From the NCBI RefSeq assembly GCF_900167155.1, contig NZ_FUXU01000007.1, forward strand, positions 1-64,000: a DNA stretch of 64,000 nt, written 5' to 3'. Source of the DNA: Enterovibrio nigricans DSM 22720. Lineage in GTDB: Bacteria > Pseudomonadota > Gammaproteobacteria > Enterobacterales > Vibrionaceae. Both the position numbers and the translations under genes were made by a program. The notes below the pieces were generated by a model. That model searched no databases, was not told the origin of the DNA, and saw nothing but the letters and a program-made list of their open reading frames with translations. This document shows, in pieces, positions 17,827 to 27,669 of this stretch (position 1 is the stretch's first letter; each line of letters starts with the position of its first letter).

Positions 17827-18615
17827 ATGCATCCAGCTTTGTGGGTAAGTAAAACCGGCCTTGATGCCCAGCAAACCAATATTTCGACCATCTCGAACAA
17901 CCTTGCGAATGCTTCCACGGTGGGCTTTAAGAAATCGCGTGCGGTATTTGAAGATTTGTTTTATCAAAACATCAACCAGCCGGGTGGTCAGTCATCGCAA
18001 AACACAGAATTGCCAAGTGGCTTGATGCTAGGTGCTGGTTCTAAAGTGGTTGCGACGCAACGCGTTCATACCAACGGTAACGCTCAGACGACTAATAATG
18101 CACTCGATCTGATGATCGAAGGCGACGGTTTTTTCCAAGTGTTATTGCCGGACGGAAATATTGGTTATCAGCGTAATGGTCAGTTCACACTGAATGATGA
18201 AGGTGTGCTTGTGACGACGGGCGCGGGTTATCCGGTTGAACCTGAAATTGTCGTGCCGCCTGATGCTATTCAAGTCACCATAGGTACGGATGGTGAAGTG
18301 TCCGCGCGCCTTCGTGGTCAGACAGCAAACGCTATCTTGGGTCAGCTTACGACCGTCGATTTTATTAACCCAGGTGGCCTTGAGCCTATCGGGCAGAACC
18401 TTTATTTACCAACTGGTGCAAGCGGTGACCCGCAAGAAGGTGTGCCAGGTCTTGATGGTTTGGGAAGTATTCGTCAATCAATGCTGGAAACCTCCAACGT
18501 TAACGTAACAGAAGAGCTGGTTAACATGATTGAAGCGCAGCGAGTTTACGAAATGAACTCCAAAGTGATTTCGTCTGTCGATCAGATGTTGAGTTACGTG
18601 AACCAAAACCTATAA
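17827..18615 (+). CDS. flgG: Flagellar distal rod protein FlgG
   Basis: A 262-residue distal rod protein, the family's usual length. Features are ALWVSKTGLDAQQTNISTIS, NNLANASTVGFKKSRAVFED, the FlgG-typical GLMLGAGSKVVATQRVHT, and the tail NVTEELVNMIEAQRVYEMNS. It follows flgF by 16 bp. Confidence 0.98.
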   Translation: MHPALWVSKTGLDAQQTNISTISNNLANASTVGFKKSRAVFEDLFYQNINQPGGQSSQNTELPSGLMLGAGSKVVATQRVHTNGNAQTTNNALDLMIEGDGFFQVLLPDGNIGYQRNGQFTLNDEGVLVTTGAGYPVEPEIVVPPDAIQVTIGTDGEVSARLRGQTANAILGQLTTVDFINPGGLEPIGQNLYLPTGASGDPQEGVPGLDGLGSIRQSMLETSNVNVTEELVNMIEAQRVYEMNSKVISSVDQMLSYVNQNL

Positions 18616-18630
18616 GGGAGTAGCACGCGG

Positions 18631-19416
18631 ATGAAAAAAATACTGCTAACAGGTCTGTTGTTGGCAACCATTTCGGGTTGCTCTATGTTGAGCCCAGAAG
18701 ACCTGTTGCCTCAAGATGAAATCGTGCAGGGCACCACGGACACCGATGCGGTTGAAGGTTCAACAGATCGGGGCAGTGAAGGGCTAATTGGCCTGTTACG
18801 TCAGCGTGAAGATGCTATTGCAGGCGATCCTAACTGGACACCGCTTCATCCGACCTCTCAGCCAGAGCATTATGCGACAGCAACAGGCTCCCTATTTAGT
18901 GTTTCACAAGCGCAAGATTTGTATGACGACACCAAGCCAAGAGGCATTGGTGATATCGTCACTGTCTTGCTAGAAGAAAAGACACAAGCCAAAAAAAGCG
19001 CAAGCAGTGACGCGAATAAATCCAGTGACCTGAGTATGGACCCGATGGAAATGGGCGGTCAGGAAGTAACGATTGGTGAGTCAAACCTATCTTATGCAGC
19101 AAGTCACGATAACAAAACCAGTGGCTCAACCAGTGCAGACCAAAGCAACAGCATCAGCGGTTCTATTTCAGTTGAAGTGGTTGATGTGTTGGCAAACGGT
19201 AACTTGATGATCCGTGGTGAGAAGTGGCTAACCCTGAATACGGGTGACGAGTATATTCGCCTAAGTGGCACGATTCGTCCGGATGACATCAGCCAAGAGA
19301 ATACGGTTGCGTCTACGCGTATCTCTAACGCACGAATTCAATACTCTGGTACTGGAGATCGTCAAGATACTCAAGATCAGGGATGGTTGGCACGATTCTT
19401 TAATGTCGTCCTTTAA
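18631..19416 (+). CDS. flgH: L-ring lipoprotein FlgH
   Basis: A 261-residue outer-membrane lipoprotein forming the L ring. [14 protein letters not shown] gives the lipobox ISGC (Cys17). The FlgH core is visible at [20 protein letters not shown] with [20 protein letters not shown], and later [20 protein letters not shown] and [17 protein letters not shown]. The N-terminal acidic linker is slightly long. Confidence 0.97.
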   Translation: MKKILLTGLLLATISGCSMLSPEDLLPQDEIVQGTTDTDAVEGSTDRGSEGLIGLLRQREDAIAGDPNWTPLHPTSQPEHYATATGSLFSVSQAQDLYDDTKPRGIGDIVTVLLEEKTQAKKSASSDANKSSDLSMDPMEMGGQEVTIGESNLSYAASHDNKTSGSTSADQSNSISGSISVEVVDVLANGNLMIRGEKWLTLNTGDEYIRLSGTIRPDDISQENTVASTRISNARIQYSGTGDRQDTQDQGWLARFFNVVL

Positions 19417-19444
19417 CGCGTATTAACGTTGCCGGAGATTTGAC

Positions 19445-20536
19445 GTGAAGCATTGGCTAACGCTGTTTTTTATTGCCTTGGTAGCAAGCCCTGTGGCACA
19501 AGCAGCCCGAATTAAAGATGTATCGGAAGTTGCAGGTGTGCGCAGCAACCAGTTAGTGGGGTATGGGCTTGTTGTGGGTCTTGCCGGTACGGGTGAAAGT
19601 ACACCCTTTACCGATCAAAGCTTTAACGCCATGCTGAAAAATTTTGGCATTCAATTGCCGCCAGGCACGAAGCCAAAGACAAAGAATGTCGCCGCTGTTG
19701 CAGTAAGTGCAGAACTTCCGCCGTTTTCAAAGCAGGGTCAAAAAATTGACGTCACGGTTTCGTCAATTGGTTCGGCAAAGAGCCTTCGTGGTGGAACCCT
19801 CGTTCAGACGTTTATGAAAGGTCTGGACGGCAAAACGTATGCGGTTGCTCAGGGTAACCTGATTGTTGGCGGCTTCAGTGCAGAAGGTGCTGATGGTTCG
19901 TCTATCGTTGGTAATACACCAACTGTCGGACGTATTACCAACGGAGCAACGGTTGAACAAGAAGTCCCCAGCCCGTTTGGGCGTGGCGACCACATTACCT
20001 TCAACCTGTTTGAGTCTGATTTCACGACTGCCCAGCGATTGGCTGACTCGATCAACAGCTTTCTTGGCCCGAACACGGCGTCTGCGCTTGATGCAACGTC
20101 TGTGCGTGTTCGTGCACCGCGCGACCTTTCTCAGCGTGTGGCATTTCTTTCTACCGTTGAAAACCTAGAGTTTGTGCCCGCTGATGCAGCTGCAAAAATT
20201 ATTGTGAATAGCCGTACTGGCACCATTGTTGTGGGACAGAATGTGAGGCTGCGTCCTGCGGCTATCACGCACGGTGGCATGACAGTGACCATTAATGAAA
20301 ATCCTCAGGTAAGCCAACCGGGCGCATTCTCGGGTGGTGAAACCGTTGTGGTGCCAGATTCTGGTGTTGAAGTGAAAGAAGAAGATGGGCGCATGTTTCA
20401 CTTCAGGCCAGGGGTGACCTTGGACGATCTTGTTCGCGCGGTAAATGGAGTCGGTGCCGCACCTTCAGATCTCATGGCTATCTTGCAAGCGCTAAAGCAA
20501 GCTGGCGCGATCGATGGCCAACTGATAGTGATATAA
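19445..20536 (+). CDS. flgI: P-ring protein FlgI
   Basis: A 363-residue periplasmic P-ring subunit. The signal peptide [16 protein letters not shown] precedes [51 protein letters not shown] and the C-terminal [19 protein letters not shown] are family signatures. The ATG is the natural start: GGAG lies upstream, 8-9 nt away. Confidence 0.98.
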   Translation: MKHWLTLFFIALVASPVAQAARIKDVSEVAGVRSNQLVGYGLVVGLAGTGESTPFTDQSFNAMLKNFGIQLPPGTKPKTKNVAAVAVSAELPPFSKQGQKIDVTVSSIGSAKSLRGGTLVQTFMKGLDGKTYAVAQGNLIVGGFSAEGADGSSIVGNTPTVGRITNGATVEQEVPSPFGRGDHITFNLFESDFTTAQRLADSINSFLGPNTASALDATSVRVRAPRDLSQRVAFLSTVENLEFVPADAAAKIIVNSRTGTIVVGQNVRLRPAAITHGGMTVTINENPQVSQPGAFSGGETVVVPDSGVEVKEEDGRMFHFRPGVTLDDLVRAVNGVGAAPSDLMAILQALKQAGAIDGQLIVI

Positions 20537-20539
20537 GCC

Positions 20540-21496
20540 ATGAAAGCACCGATTGATACCGGATTCATACATGATCTTAGCCGATTGGATCTACTGCGTC
20601 AGAAAGCGACAGGTGGAGAGCAATCAGACGATGCGATGCGTGCAGCCGCAGAGCAATTTGAAGCACTGTTCACGCAAATGCTATTCAAGTCTATGCGACA
20701 GGCAAATGAAGCATTTGAGTCGGAGCTAATTGATAACCGCACGTCCAAGTTTTATGAACAGATGGCAGATGAGCAATTATCCAGTGCGTTATCACGTGAG
20801 GGTTCTTTAGGGTTAGCAGATCTTATTGTGCAGCAGTTCAAAGGGCCACAAAACAGTGAGCCGATGGACGTGGCAGAAAGCGCGGCCAGTCACGGTGTTA
20901 AATTGGGTCAATTGGCACCGCTCAGTACTTCTGATCATGCCTCAGTGTTACCGGAAATGAAAAACGTGGCGGCGATGCCCATTGATGGACAGCGTACGCC
21001 TGAGCCAATGCCTCCAAAAGCGGCGCCGTTTGAATCACCGGACGAATTTGTAACTCGCTTAACACCTTATGCGAAAAAAGCCGCGAGAAGCCTAGGTACG
21101 GATCCTGCTCTTTTGATCGCCCAGGCCGCACTTGAAACGGGCTGGGGTAAAAAGGTGATTGCTAATGCGAGAGGCAGCAGTCATAACTTATTCAACATTA
21201 AAGCAGACCCGCGTTGGGACGGAAGCAAGGTAGCGACGCAAACCTTAGAATTCTATGAAGATATTCCGGTGCAGGAAATGGCATCATTTCGTGCCTATGC
21301 TTCCTATGAGGACAGCTTTGATGATTATGTCCGCTTTTTAAATCAAAACCCTCGCTATGCGACGGCCTTGCAACAGACAGCACAACCTGAGCAGTTTGTT
21401 AGCGGACTACAGCAAGCAGGATATGCAACTGACCCACAATACGCGAATAAAGTCATGAGCATATTTGGGCGAGTTAAAGGATTGATGGAGCCGTAA
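20540..21496 (+). CDS. flgJ: Rod-capping peptidoglycan hydrolase FlgJ
   Basis: A 318-residue bifunctional protein. Residues 1-100 form the rod-binding cap domain (QFEALFTQMLFKSMRQANEA), a linker follows, and residues from about 165 onward form a glucosaminidase domain that opens peptidoglycan for the rod (PALLIAQAALETGWGKKVI, with the catalytic-type Glu in LETGWG, and SHNLFNIKADPRWDG). It starts 3 bp after flgI. Confidence 0.97.
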   Translation: MKAPIDTGFIHDLSRLDLLRQKATGGEQSDDAMRAAAEQFEALFTQMLFKSMRQANEAFESELIDNRTSKFYEQMADEQLSSALSREGSLGLADLIVQQFKGPQNSEPMDVAESAASHGVKLGQLAPLSTSDHASVLPEMKNVAAMPIDGQRTPEPMPPKAAPFESPDEFVTRLTPYAKKAARSLGTDPALLIAQAALETGWGKKVIANARGSSHNLFNIKADPRWDGSKVATQTLEFYEDIPVQEMASFRAYASYEDSFDDYVRFLNQNPRYATALQQTAQPEQFVSGLQQAGYATDPQYANKVMSIFGRVKGLMEP

Positions 21497-21550
21497 GTTT
21501 GTTGTGTGTTGGTTAGCTTTGGGCTTTGTATTACGCGTAGGTGGAATAAA

Positions 21551-22009
21551 ATGGCAGAGCAACCCAATCAAGTCTCATCACAAGACACAGATCCGAAAAT
21601 CAATCCGACAGGAAACATCAAGGGGTCTATTTACAATGACCCTTTTATCCGATCCTTCCTCGAAAAAGTCCCCAAGGATATTGCGAGTAGTTTTACCGAG
21701 TCGCAACTGCTACAACTTAAACTGATGTTTGGAACACGGGCAAAAGCGCAGCATATCGTCGATATTCGAACTGTGATGGGCAGTTTTAGCTGGAGCTATT
21801 ATTTTGTGTTCTTGCTGGGTCGTAACCGTCGAGATTTGACCCGGGCGGAACAGAGAATGGCTTATGCAGGAAAAGTGTTCTTTTTATTACTGGGGAGTTT
21901 AGTGCTTTTCTCCGTCGCCATTATCTCTCTGTATTTGGTGAAATCTTTCCTAGGCATCGATCTCTTGCCACATTTCTCATTCGGTCTTTGGACATGGTTG
22001 TCGGAGTAA
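21551..22009 (+). CDS. Conserved membrane protein of unknown function between flgJ and flgK
   Basis: A 152-residue protein. The start at 21551 follows AGGTGG by 6 nt; the frame remains open upstream to about 21506 without a better ribosome site. The N-terminal 40 residues are polar. A conserved-looking core follows (SIYNDPFIRSFLEKVPKDIA, KLMFGTRAKAQHIVDIR, YYFVFLLGRNRRDLT), then one clear transmembrane helix (VFFLLLGSLVLFSVAIISLY) and a short tail. It resembles uncharacterised proteins that databases often mislabel, and I cannot give a function. The core before the TM is basic and may face the cytoplasm. It follows flgJ in the same direction with 54 bp between. Confidence 0.7.
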   Translation: MAEQPNQVSSQDTDPKINPTGNIKGSIYNDPFIRSFLEKVPKDIASSFTESQLLQLKLMFGTRAKAQHIVDIRTVMGSFSWSYYFVFLLGRNRRDLTRAEQRMAYAGKVFFLLLGSLVLFSVAIISLYLVKSFLGIDLLPHFSFGLWTWLSE

Positions 22010-22098
22010 CGGCAATCACTTGCCTATATCAAGCAGGCGCCCAAGCACGCTGTGTGTGATTTCATCAAAACACATTGAAAAACAACATAAAACCTCTA

Positions 22099-22114
22099 TG
22101 GCACGATTCTTGTA
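22099..22114 (+). promoter_or_regulatory. Sigma-54 promoter for flgKL
   Basis: TGGCAC-N5-TTGT has a perfect -24 element and one mismatch in the -12 GC. It lies 58 bp before flgK. Confidence 0.75.
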
Positions 22115-22171
22115 TCACTAAATTCAATAATTACGTTTAAACAGTGATGCAGAGTTGCACACGGGGGCAGA

Positions 22172-24049
22172 ATGGGGTTTGATCTGCTGACGCTCGGTTC
22201 TCAGGGCGTTCTGACAGCACAGCGGCAACTGAATACAACGGGTCACAATATTTCAAATGTGAACACTGAAGGCTACAGCCGTCAGTCCGTTGAACAGCGC
22301 GCCAACGACTCCGCCTATTGGTCTGCGAACCAATGGGGCCACGGTGTGCATGCGGCATCTGTTCGCCGCAACTACGACAAATTTGCGGTCAATGAATTCA
22401 ACATTGCCACTTCAGCATTGTCTCACTCGCAAACACGTAATAGCCAACTCACCATGCTCGACGACATGATGTCGCACTCAGCAAAAAAAATTCCTGAGAA
22501 CATGAACGAATTTTACGGTGCGGTAAAAGGCTTGACCGATAGCCCAAGCGACATGGGGGCGCGTAAGGTTGTATTGGAAAAGTCGCGCATGGTGGCAGCG
22601 GGTCTTAATGACATCAATACTATGCTCCAAGCGCAAGAAGCAGACACCACCGTAGAGATTGACGCCACGCTGACCAGAATGAATGACATCGGTCGTGAGA
22701 TCGTCGACATTCATAAAGCCCTGCTGAAAAGCCAAGCGGTAGACAATGATTTACTGGATAGGCATCAACGTCTTATTAATGAGCTGTCTGAATTTACTCA
22801 AGTGAGCATCAACCAACGTGATGATGGTCTTTATAACGTCATCATAGGCAGTGGTCATAACCTTGTTTCAGGTCTTAGCTCCAGTGAGTTAAAGACAGTT
22901 CCCGGTGTGCCAGATCATCAAAAGCGTCGTTTGGCGCTGGTGGAAGGGAAAACCCTAAAGCCGATCGATAACGCGGACATTCGCGGCAGATTGGGAGCGA
23001 TGTTTGAATACCGTGACAGTACGTTGGGTCAGGCACGCGATGAATTAGGTCGACTGTCTGCTGGCTTTGCGTTGTCAATTAACGAATTGCAATCGCAAGG
23101 TTTTGATTTGGCGGGAAACGTTGGAACAGATATTTTTGTCGATTTTAACAGTGATAAAATTGCGGCAGACCGTGTCATTACCAGTCCGGATTCTACCGCT
23201 GATCTGAAAGTTTATATTGATGACTTATCTAAGCTGAAAATTGGCGACTATCAACTCAAATTTGACGGAAGCCAATACACGCTGGTGGATCCTGAGAAAA
23301 AAATGGTTGCAGTGACGCCATCAGGAACGCCGCCTTCAATCTCGCATGATGGACTTAGAATTCAAGTTGATGCAGGTTTAGCGGCAGGCGAGCGCGTTAT
23401 TCTCCGTCCGGTTCGACAGGCTGCAGGTCAAATTGCGGTCACGATGGAAGATCCAGCAAAAATCGCCGCACAGAGCTATGTCAGTTCAAAATCAGTGTTA
23501 ACTGGCGAAGGGAACCTGAAAGTACTGCAGTCGGGCGCGCAAGACGAATTTCAGGTAGCCATCTCTCCGGATGCTTCTCAATTTGCCGTGTTGGACATGA
23601 AGGGCAATATTCTTCTAGCTCCGCAAGCTTATCCGCCTAGTGTGCCAGTGAGTGTTAACGGTACTGTGTTTGAGTTAAGCGGTGGTGCAGCCCATGAAGA
23701 TATATTTGCGGTGAGTTTAAAGCCGGCAGATGGTGAAAACGGTAACCTCATACGAATGCAAAAACTGCAAACAATGAAGCTGATGGACGGTGGCCGTTCC
23801 AGTCTCATTGATGTGTATGAAGGGCTAAATACCGACCTTGGTGTGCAAAAAGCGTCTTATGTTCGACTTGAAGACGTGAGTCGTGTTGAGCATGATGCGG
23901 CCGCCGGACGTGTGGCGGAAATTTCTGGGGTAAACCTGGATGAAGAAGCGGCCAATATGATGAAGTTTCAACAGGCCTACATGGCGTCATCGCGCATTAT
24001 GACCGCGGCAAACGAAACCTTTGAAACTCTGCTAAATGCAACCCGATAA
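22172..24049 (+). CDS. flgK: Hook-filament junction protein FlgK (HAP1)
   Basis: A 625-residue junction protein. The axial N-terminus is QLNTTGHNISNVNTEGYSRQ with SVEQRANDSAYWS, and the C-terminus VNLDEEAANMMKFQQAYMAS before SRIMTAANETFETLL is the FlgK tail. The central variable domains make it longer than the enterobacterial protein (about 550). FlgN (10332) is its export chaperone. flgL follows after 12 bp. Confidence 0.97.
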   Translation: MGFDLLTLGSQGVLTAQRQLNTTGHNISNVNTEGYSRQSVEQRANDSAYWSANQWGHGVHAASVRRNYDKFAVNEFNIATSALSHSQTRNSQLTMLDDMMSHSAKKIPENMNEFYGAVKGLTDSPSDMGARKVVLEKSRMVAAGLNDINTMLQAQEADTTVEIDATLTRMNDIGREIVDIHKALLKSQAVDNDLLDRHQRLINELSEFTQVSINQRDDGLYNVIIGSGHNLVSGLSSSELKTVPGVPDHQKRRLALVEGKTLKPIDNADIRGRLGAMFEYRDSTLGQARDELGRLSAGFALSINELQSQGFDLAGNVGTDIFVDFNSDKIAADRVITSPDSTADLKVYIDDLSKLKIGDYQLKFDGSQYTLVDPEKKMVAVTPSGTPPSISHDGLRIQVDAGLAAGERVILRPVRQAAGQIAVTMEDPAKIAAQSYVSSKSVLTGEGNLKVLQSGAQDEFQVAISPDASQFAVLDMKGNILLAPQAYPPSVPVSVNGTVFELSGGAAHEDIFAVSLKPADGENGNLIRMQKLQTMKLMDGGRSSLIDVYEGLNTDLGVQKASYVRLEDVSRVEHDAAAGRVAEISGVNLDEEAANMMKFQQAYMASSRIMTAANETFETLLNATR

Positions 24050-24061
24050 AGGATCTGAGTG

Positions 24062-25255
24062 ATGATTAGCCGTATTGCCAGTTTTCACAATTACCAGTCA
24101 GTGTCCAATGACCTGATGCGTCAGCAGGTGAAGTTGCAGGACAACCAAGACCAACTTGCGACGGGAAAACGTGTATTGACCTCAGGGGATGATCCTGTGT
24201 CGTCAATTTACATCCAAAACTTCCGCCAGCAAGACAAGCAACTTGATCAATACATTGATTCGATTACGTTGGCGCGTAACCGTCAGACGCGTGCGGAAAT
24301 CGCGGTTGATGATGCCGAGCAGTTGATCGACAGCGCCAAGCGAAAAAGCATGGAAATGATCAATGGTTCGTTGTCAGAAGATGACCGAACAGCCCACCGC
24401 CAAGATATGAAGGGCTTGTACGATAACTTCATGAATCTAGTGAATGCCAAAGATGAATCAGGCAATTTCTTGTTCTCTGGAACCCAATCCAGTAAGCAGC
24501 CATTTTATCGCGACAGTGCGCTGAATGTTCGCTATGCCGGTGATAGTTATCACCGAACGGCGCAGGTGGCACCTTCAGTAGAAGTGCAAACGAGCGACCC
24601 GGGCGATCAGGTTTTTATGGAGATCGAAAATCCATTTGGTGACTATCAACCCGATTACGACTTGCAAGACGGCTCCTTGCTCCTCATGGCACAGGCGACC
24701 AACACCAATAATGCCGATGCATCAGATTATGCTGTCAGCTTTAACGTTGATAATAATGGCCAGACGCAATACGAGCTGTCACAAAACGGTACCGTGGTGA
24801 GCACGGGTGTTTACGACCCACAAACGGGCGTGCAGTTTGGTACCTTAAGTGTGAGTTTTGAGGGCGAGATGATGGACGGCGATCGCATTGCGCTGGAGCG
24901 TCAAGATACCTTTAATGTGTTTGAAACGTTTAAAAACGGTATCGACTTGTCGCACGAAAGCATTTTCAATGCCTCGGCTACAGCGGAATTGCATCAAGTG
25001 ACTGAGCAATTTTCTGCCGCCTTCAAGCACCTCAACAAAGCCCGCTCAGAGGTGGGTACGCGCTTAACCACGCTGGATCGTCAAGAAAGCATGCATCGTG
25101 ATTTTAAGCTTGTGCTGAATCGTTCGCTCGGGACGATGGAAGATCTGGATTATTCGACCGCGGTTATCGACATGAACGAAAACATGTTGGCGTTACAAGC
25201 CTCTCAGCAAGCCTTCGCGAAAACCAAAGATCTGAGTCTGTTTAACTACATCTAA
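24062..25255 (+). CDS. flgL: Hook-filament junction protein FlgL (HAP3)
   Basis: A 397-residue flagellin-like junction protein. It begins MISRIASFHNYQSVSNDLMR with the FlgL/flagellin N-domain DNQDQLATGKRVLTSGDDP, and ends LDYSTAVIDMNENMLALQAS followed by QQAFAKTKDLSLFNYI. ATG 24062 is preferred to the in-frame GTG at 24059. The gene is followed at once by the unrelated AraC/MFS pair. Confidence 0.96.
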   Translation: MISRIASFHNYQSVSNDLMRQQVKLQDNQDQLATGKRVLTSGDDPVSSIYIQNFRQQDKQLDQYIDSITLARNRQTRAEIAVDDAEQLIDSAKRKSMEMINGSLSEDDRTAHRQDMKGLYDNFMNLVNAKDESGNFLFSGTQSSKQPFYRDSALNVRYAGDSYHRTAQVAPSVEVQTSDPGDQVFMEIENPFGDYQPDYDLQDGSLLLMAQATNTNNADASDYAVSFNVDNNGQTQYELSQNGTVVSTGVYDPQTGVQFGTLSVSFEGEMMDGDRIALERQDTFNVFETFKNGIDLSHESIFNASATAELHQVTEQFSAAFKHLNKARSEVGTRLTTLDRQESMHRDFKLVLNRSLGTMEDLDYSTAVIDMNENMLALQASQQAFAKTKDLSLFNYI

Positions 25256-25299
25256 GTCTGGAGGAAGGGCAGATTTGTACTTTGCCCTCCTTTCCCCGC

Positions 25300-26184
25300 C
25301 TACCCAAACAATTGCCGAAACGCCGTTGGCGTCATGTTTTTAGCCGCTTTGAATTGCCGGTTAAAATTCGAGAGATTGCTGAATCCTACCCGTTCAGACA
25401 CAACAGAAACGGGCGTTTTTGAGCGGATGAGCATCTCGCTCGCCTTACCCAGTCGATAGCGTTTTAGGTGTTCAGAACAGCTGTTTGAAAAGTGCTTTTC
25501 GAACATGCGGTACACGGAGCTCTCACTCATATGCAGATGCCGACAAATGTGTTGCACAGTGATGGCTTCGTTGTAATGTTCGGCGATAAATTGCTGCGCT
25601 TTTTCCAGCTTATCTAATATCGGGGTGTCTTTCGCGACATACAGGCAGTACGGCCGAGATGTCAGGCTTTTGGCATTCTTATCTTCGCTAAGCAGTAAAA
25701 GAATCTCGATAACACGCAGAAATTGTGCCGATGGCTTAAGCTGGCAGGCCCCGTTCATGAGAGTGAAAAGTTGCCGAGCAGTAGACGGCGAAAGCTTCAG
25801 CCCTTTATGGGCTCTGAGAAGTAAATCGCTGACGGAAGAAAGGGCAGGGACACTGTCGATCACTGTATGCAGCCAGTCCTGATCGAGCCACATAATATGG
25901 GAACTGCTTGCTTTGTCTTTCGTTGCGATAGAACTGCCTGTCAGCATGTGCGGGATACCAGAACCAATTAAGTAGGCGGTTTGGTCTGTAATATCGCCTA
26001 CGTAATCATCCATGATGAGTTTTCCGGCACTGACACAGTGCGGATCAATGTAAATAACGAGCTCAATCTCATTGTGATAGTGCCAGTTGCAGTGAACAAA
26101 ATCCTTCGAATGGTCACAATGGTAGTCTGCGAAATGCCAATTAGGGCTAACATTTTTGTCTATCCTCTCAATCATCGGCTTCAC
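25300..26184 (-). CDS. AraC-family transcriptional regulator
   Basis: A 294-residue regulator. The first 170 residues form a cupin-like ligand-sensing domain (HCNWHYHNEIELVIYI, GSGIPHMLTG). The last 100 contain two helix-turn-helix motifs of the AraC/XylS type (ITVQHICRHLHMSESSVYR, PVSVVSERVGFSNLSNFNRQ then FKAAKNMTPTAFR). It is divergent from a sugar-efflux-type MFS gene, which it probably controls. There is no link to motility apart from location between flgL and the flagellin region. Confidence 0.92.
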   Translation of the reverse strand: MKPMIERIDKNVSPNWHFADYHCDHSKDFVHCNWHYHNEIELVIYIDPHCVSAGKLIMDDYVGDITDQTAYLIGSGIPHMLTGSSIATKDKASSSHIMWLDQDWLHTVIDSVPALSSVSDLLLRAHKGLKLSPSTARQLFTLMNGACQLKPSAQFLRVIEILLLLSEDKNAKSLTSRPYCLYVAKDTPILDKLEKAQQFIAEHYNEAITVQHICRHLHMSESSVYRMFEKHFSNSCSEHLKRYRLGKASEMLIRSKTPVSVVSERVGFSNLSNFNRQFKAAKNMTPTAFRQLFG

Positions 26185-26379
26185 GGTAAACCTCCAAATG
26201 TCTTGTTTGAAACCCTATTTTTACACAGGATGTCAGAAGCTTGGTAGAAAATGACTGAATAGTATTAGTGGTTGCCCGATGCGCATCACACAAAACGAGA
26301 TTTAGTTTTTACACTTCTCTCAATGAAATCTGAAGACCATTCAGGCCTGAGAGTGAAGCCTGATAATAGGGTGAGAGAA

Positions 26380-27595
26380 ATGAAAAACTACTGGAATTTT
26401 TTAATCCAAAAAGAGCCCTTGTTTTACTTACTTGTCTGTTTATTTGCAGGGCTGGGAAGCGGTTTCTTTATGCCGTTATTAAGTCTTTTTGTGATTGACG
26501 GACTCGGCGCGTCGCCGTCTCAAATGGGCGTTTACCTTGCACTTTCTGTTGTTAGTGGCGTCTTTGTTTCTCAACTGTTGGCCACACTGTCAGATTATGG
26601 GTGGGAGCGTCGTCGTATTATTGCCCTCTCGCAGGGCGCATTTATTGTGACAATGCTGCTGTTTGTTTTTATCCGTAGCTACTATCTTGCACTGCTGGTC
26701 ACTATTTTTGTTTTCAGTATATCTTCTGCTGCACTGTCGCAAACCTTTGCATTGGGACGAGAGTATGCGGATAGGGGGCTGAAAGAAAATCTTGTCTTTG
26801 ATGCGTGCCATGATGTCTCTTGCGTGGGTGATTGGCCCTCCAATGGCATTTATCGTCAAGGACATGGTGGGTTTTAACGGCGCTTTTCTTTTTGCTGCTG
26901 CGGTTATGTCAGTGTCGGTGATCCTGGTTCTTAATATTTCGTCATCCTCAGAAAAAAATATCGAGAAGAAAACGGAGACACAAGAACTGGAGGTGAAAAA
27001 ACCGTGGAGAAAGATTGCCGGTGTGCCGCTTTATCTGGGGTCTGTCCTTATGCTGTTCTGGGCTAACAGTATGTATGTAATCTCAATTCCACTCTATGTC
27101 ACAAAAGAGCTGGGGCTTGCTGACCCTATTGCCGGCCAGTTACTGGGGCTAGCCGCGTTGCTAGAAATTCCAATCATGGTACTTGCAGGATTGTGGGCGG
27201 CAAAAATTGCGCCTCAAAAGTTGATGGTACTGAGTGCGACAGTCGCATGCCTGTTCTATGTACTGCTTTTTAATGCTGATGAGCTGTGGCAAATGTACGT
27301 ACTGCAATTATTAAATGGTTTTGCTGTGGGGATCAGTGCCAGCTTGGGGATGGTGGTTATTCAAGACAAGATGCCGAATCAGATTGGTGTTGCCACTACA
27401 TTGTTTAATAACAGTATTATGGTCGCCAGTTTGATGTCAGGACTGGCTGTTGGATTGATTGCTGAGTACATTAACTACCACTCCGTGATGATCGCGATGA
27501 TGTTTGCGGGTACCGTTGCGCTGATGTTGTTGACCCTGTCATTGCGACGGGAAAGGTCGAGCGAAACCGCTCATCTTGCGGTAGAACGTTCATAA
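26380..27595 (+). pseudogene. Sugar-efflux-type MFS transporter with a +1 frameshift
   Basis: Two overlapping frames together encode one 12-helix MFS protein of the SetA/B/C sugar-efflux type. The first (from ATG 26380, MKNYWNFLIQKEPLFYLLVC) covers about five or six helices and ends ALGREYADRGLKE. The second resumes with SLMRAMMSLAWVIGPPMAFI and runs to 27595. Removing one A from the A4 run at 26786-26789 restores a continuous family-like sequence (LKEILSLMRAMMSLAW). As written the product would be truncated. This may be a real inactivation, a slippage site or a sequencing error. AraC regulator lies divergent, 195 bp away. Confidence 0.8.
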
Positions 27596-27596
27596 G

Positions 27597-27622
27597 AAAA
27601 GGCCAGCATTCGCTGGCCTTTT
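27597..27622. terminator. Intrinsic terminator after the MFS gene
   Basis: AAAAGGCCAGC/GCTGGCCTTTT with an ATTC loop forms a symmetric hairpin between the MFS gene and the convergent TPR-glycosyltransferase gene, usable in both directions. Confidence 0.88.
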
Positions 27623-27669
27623 GCTGGAGAGACATACAATCCACAGCTGTAGACTGTATGGGCATTACA

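Noticed and set aside
25256-25300. Terminator after flgL (AGGGCA/TGCCCT)
   Set aside because: The stem is only six pairs and is followed by mixed pyrimidines; too weak to list.
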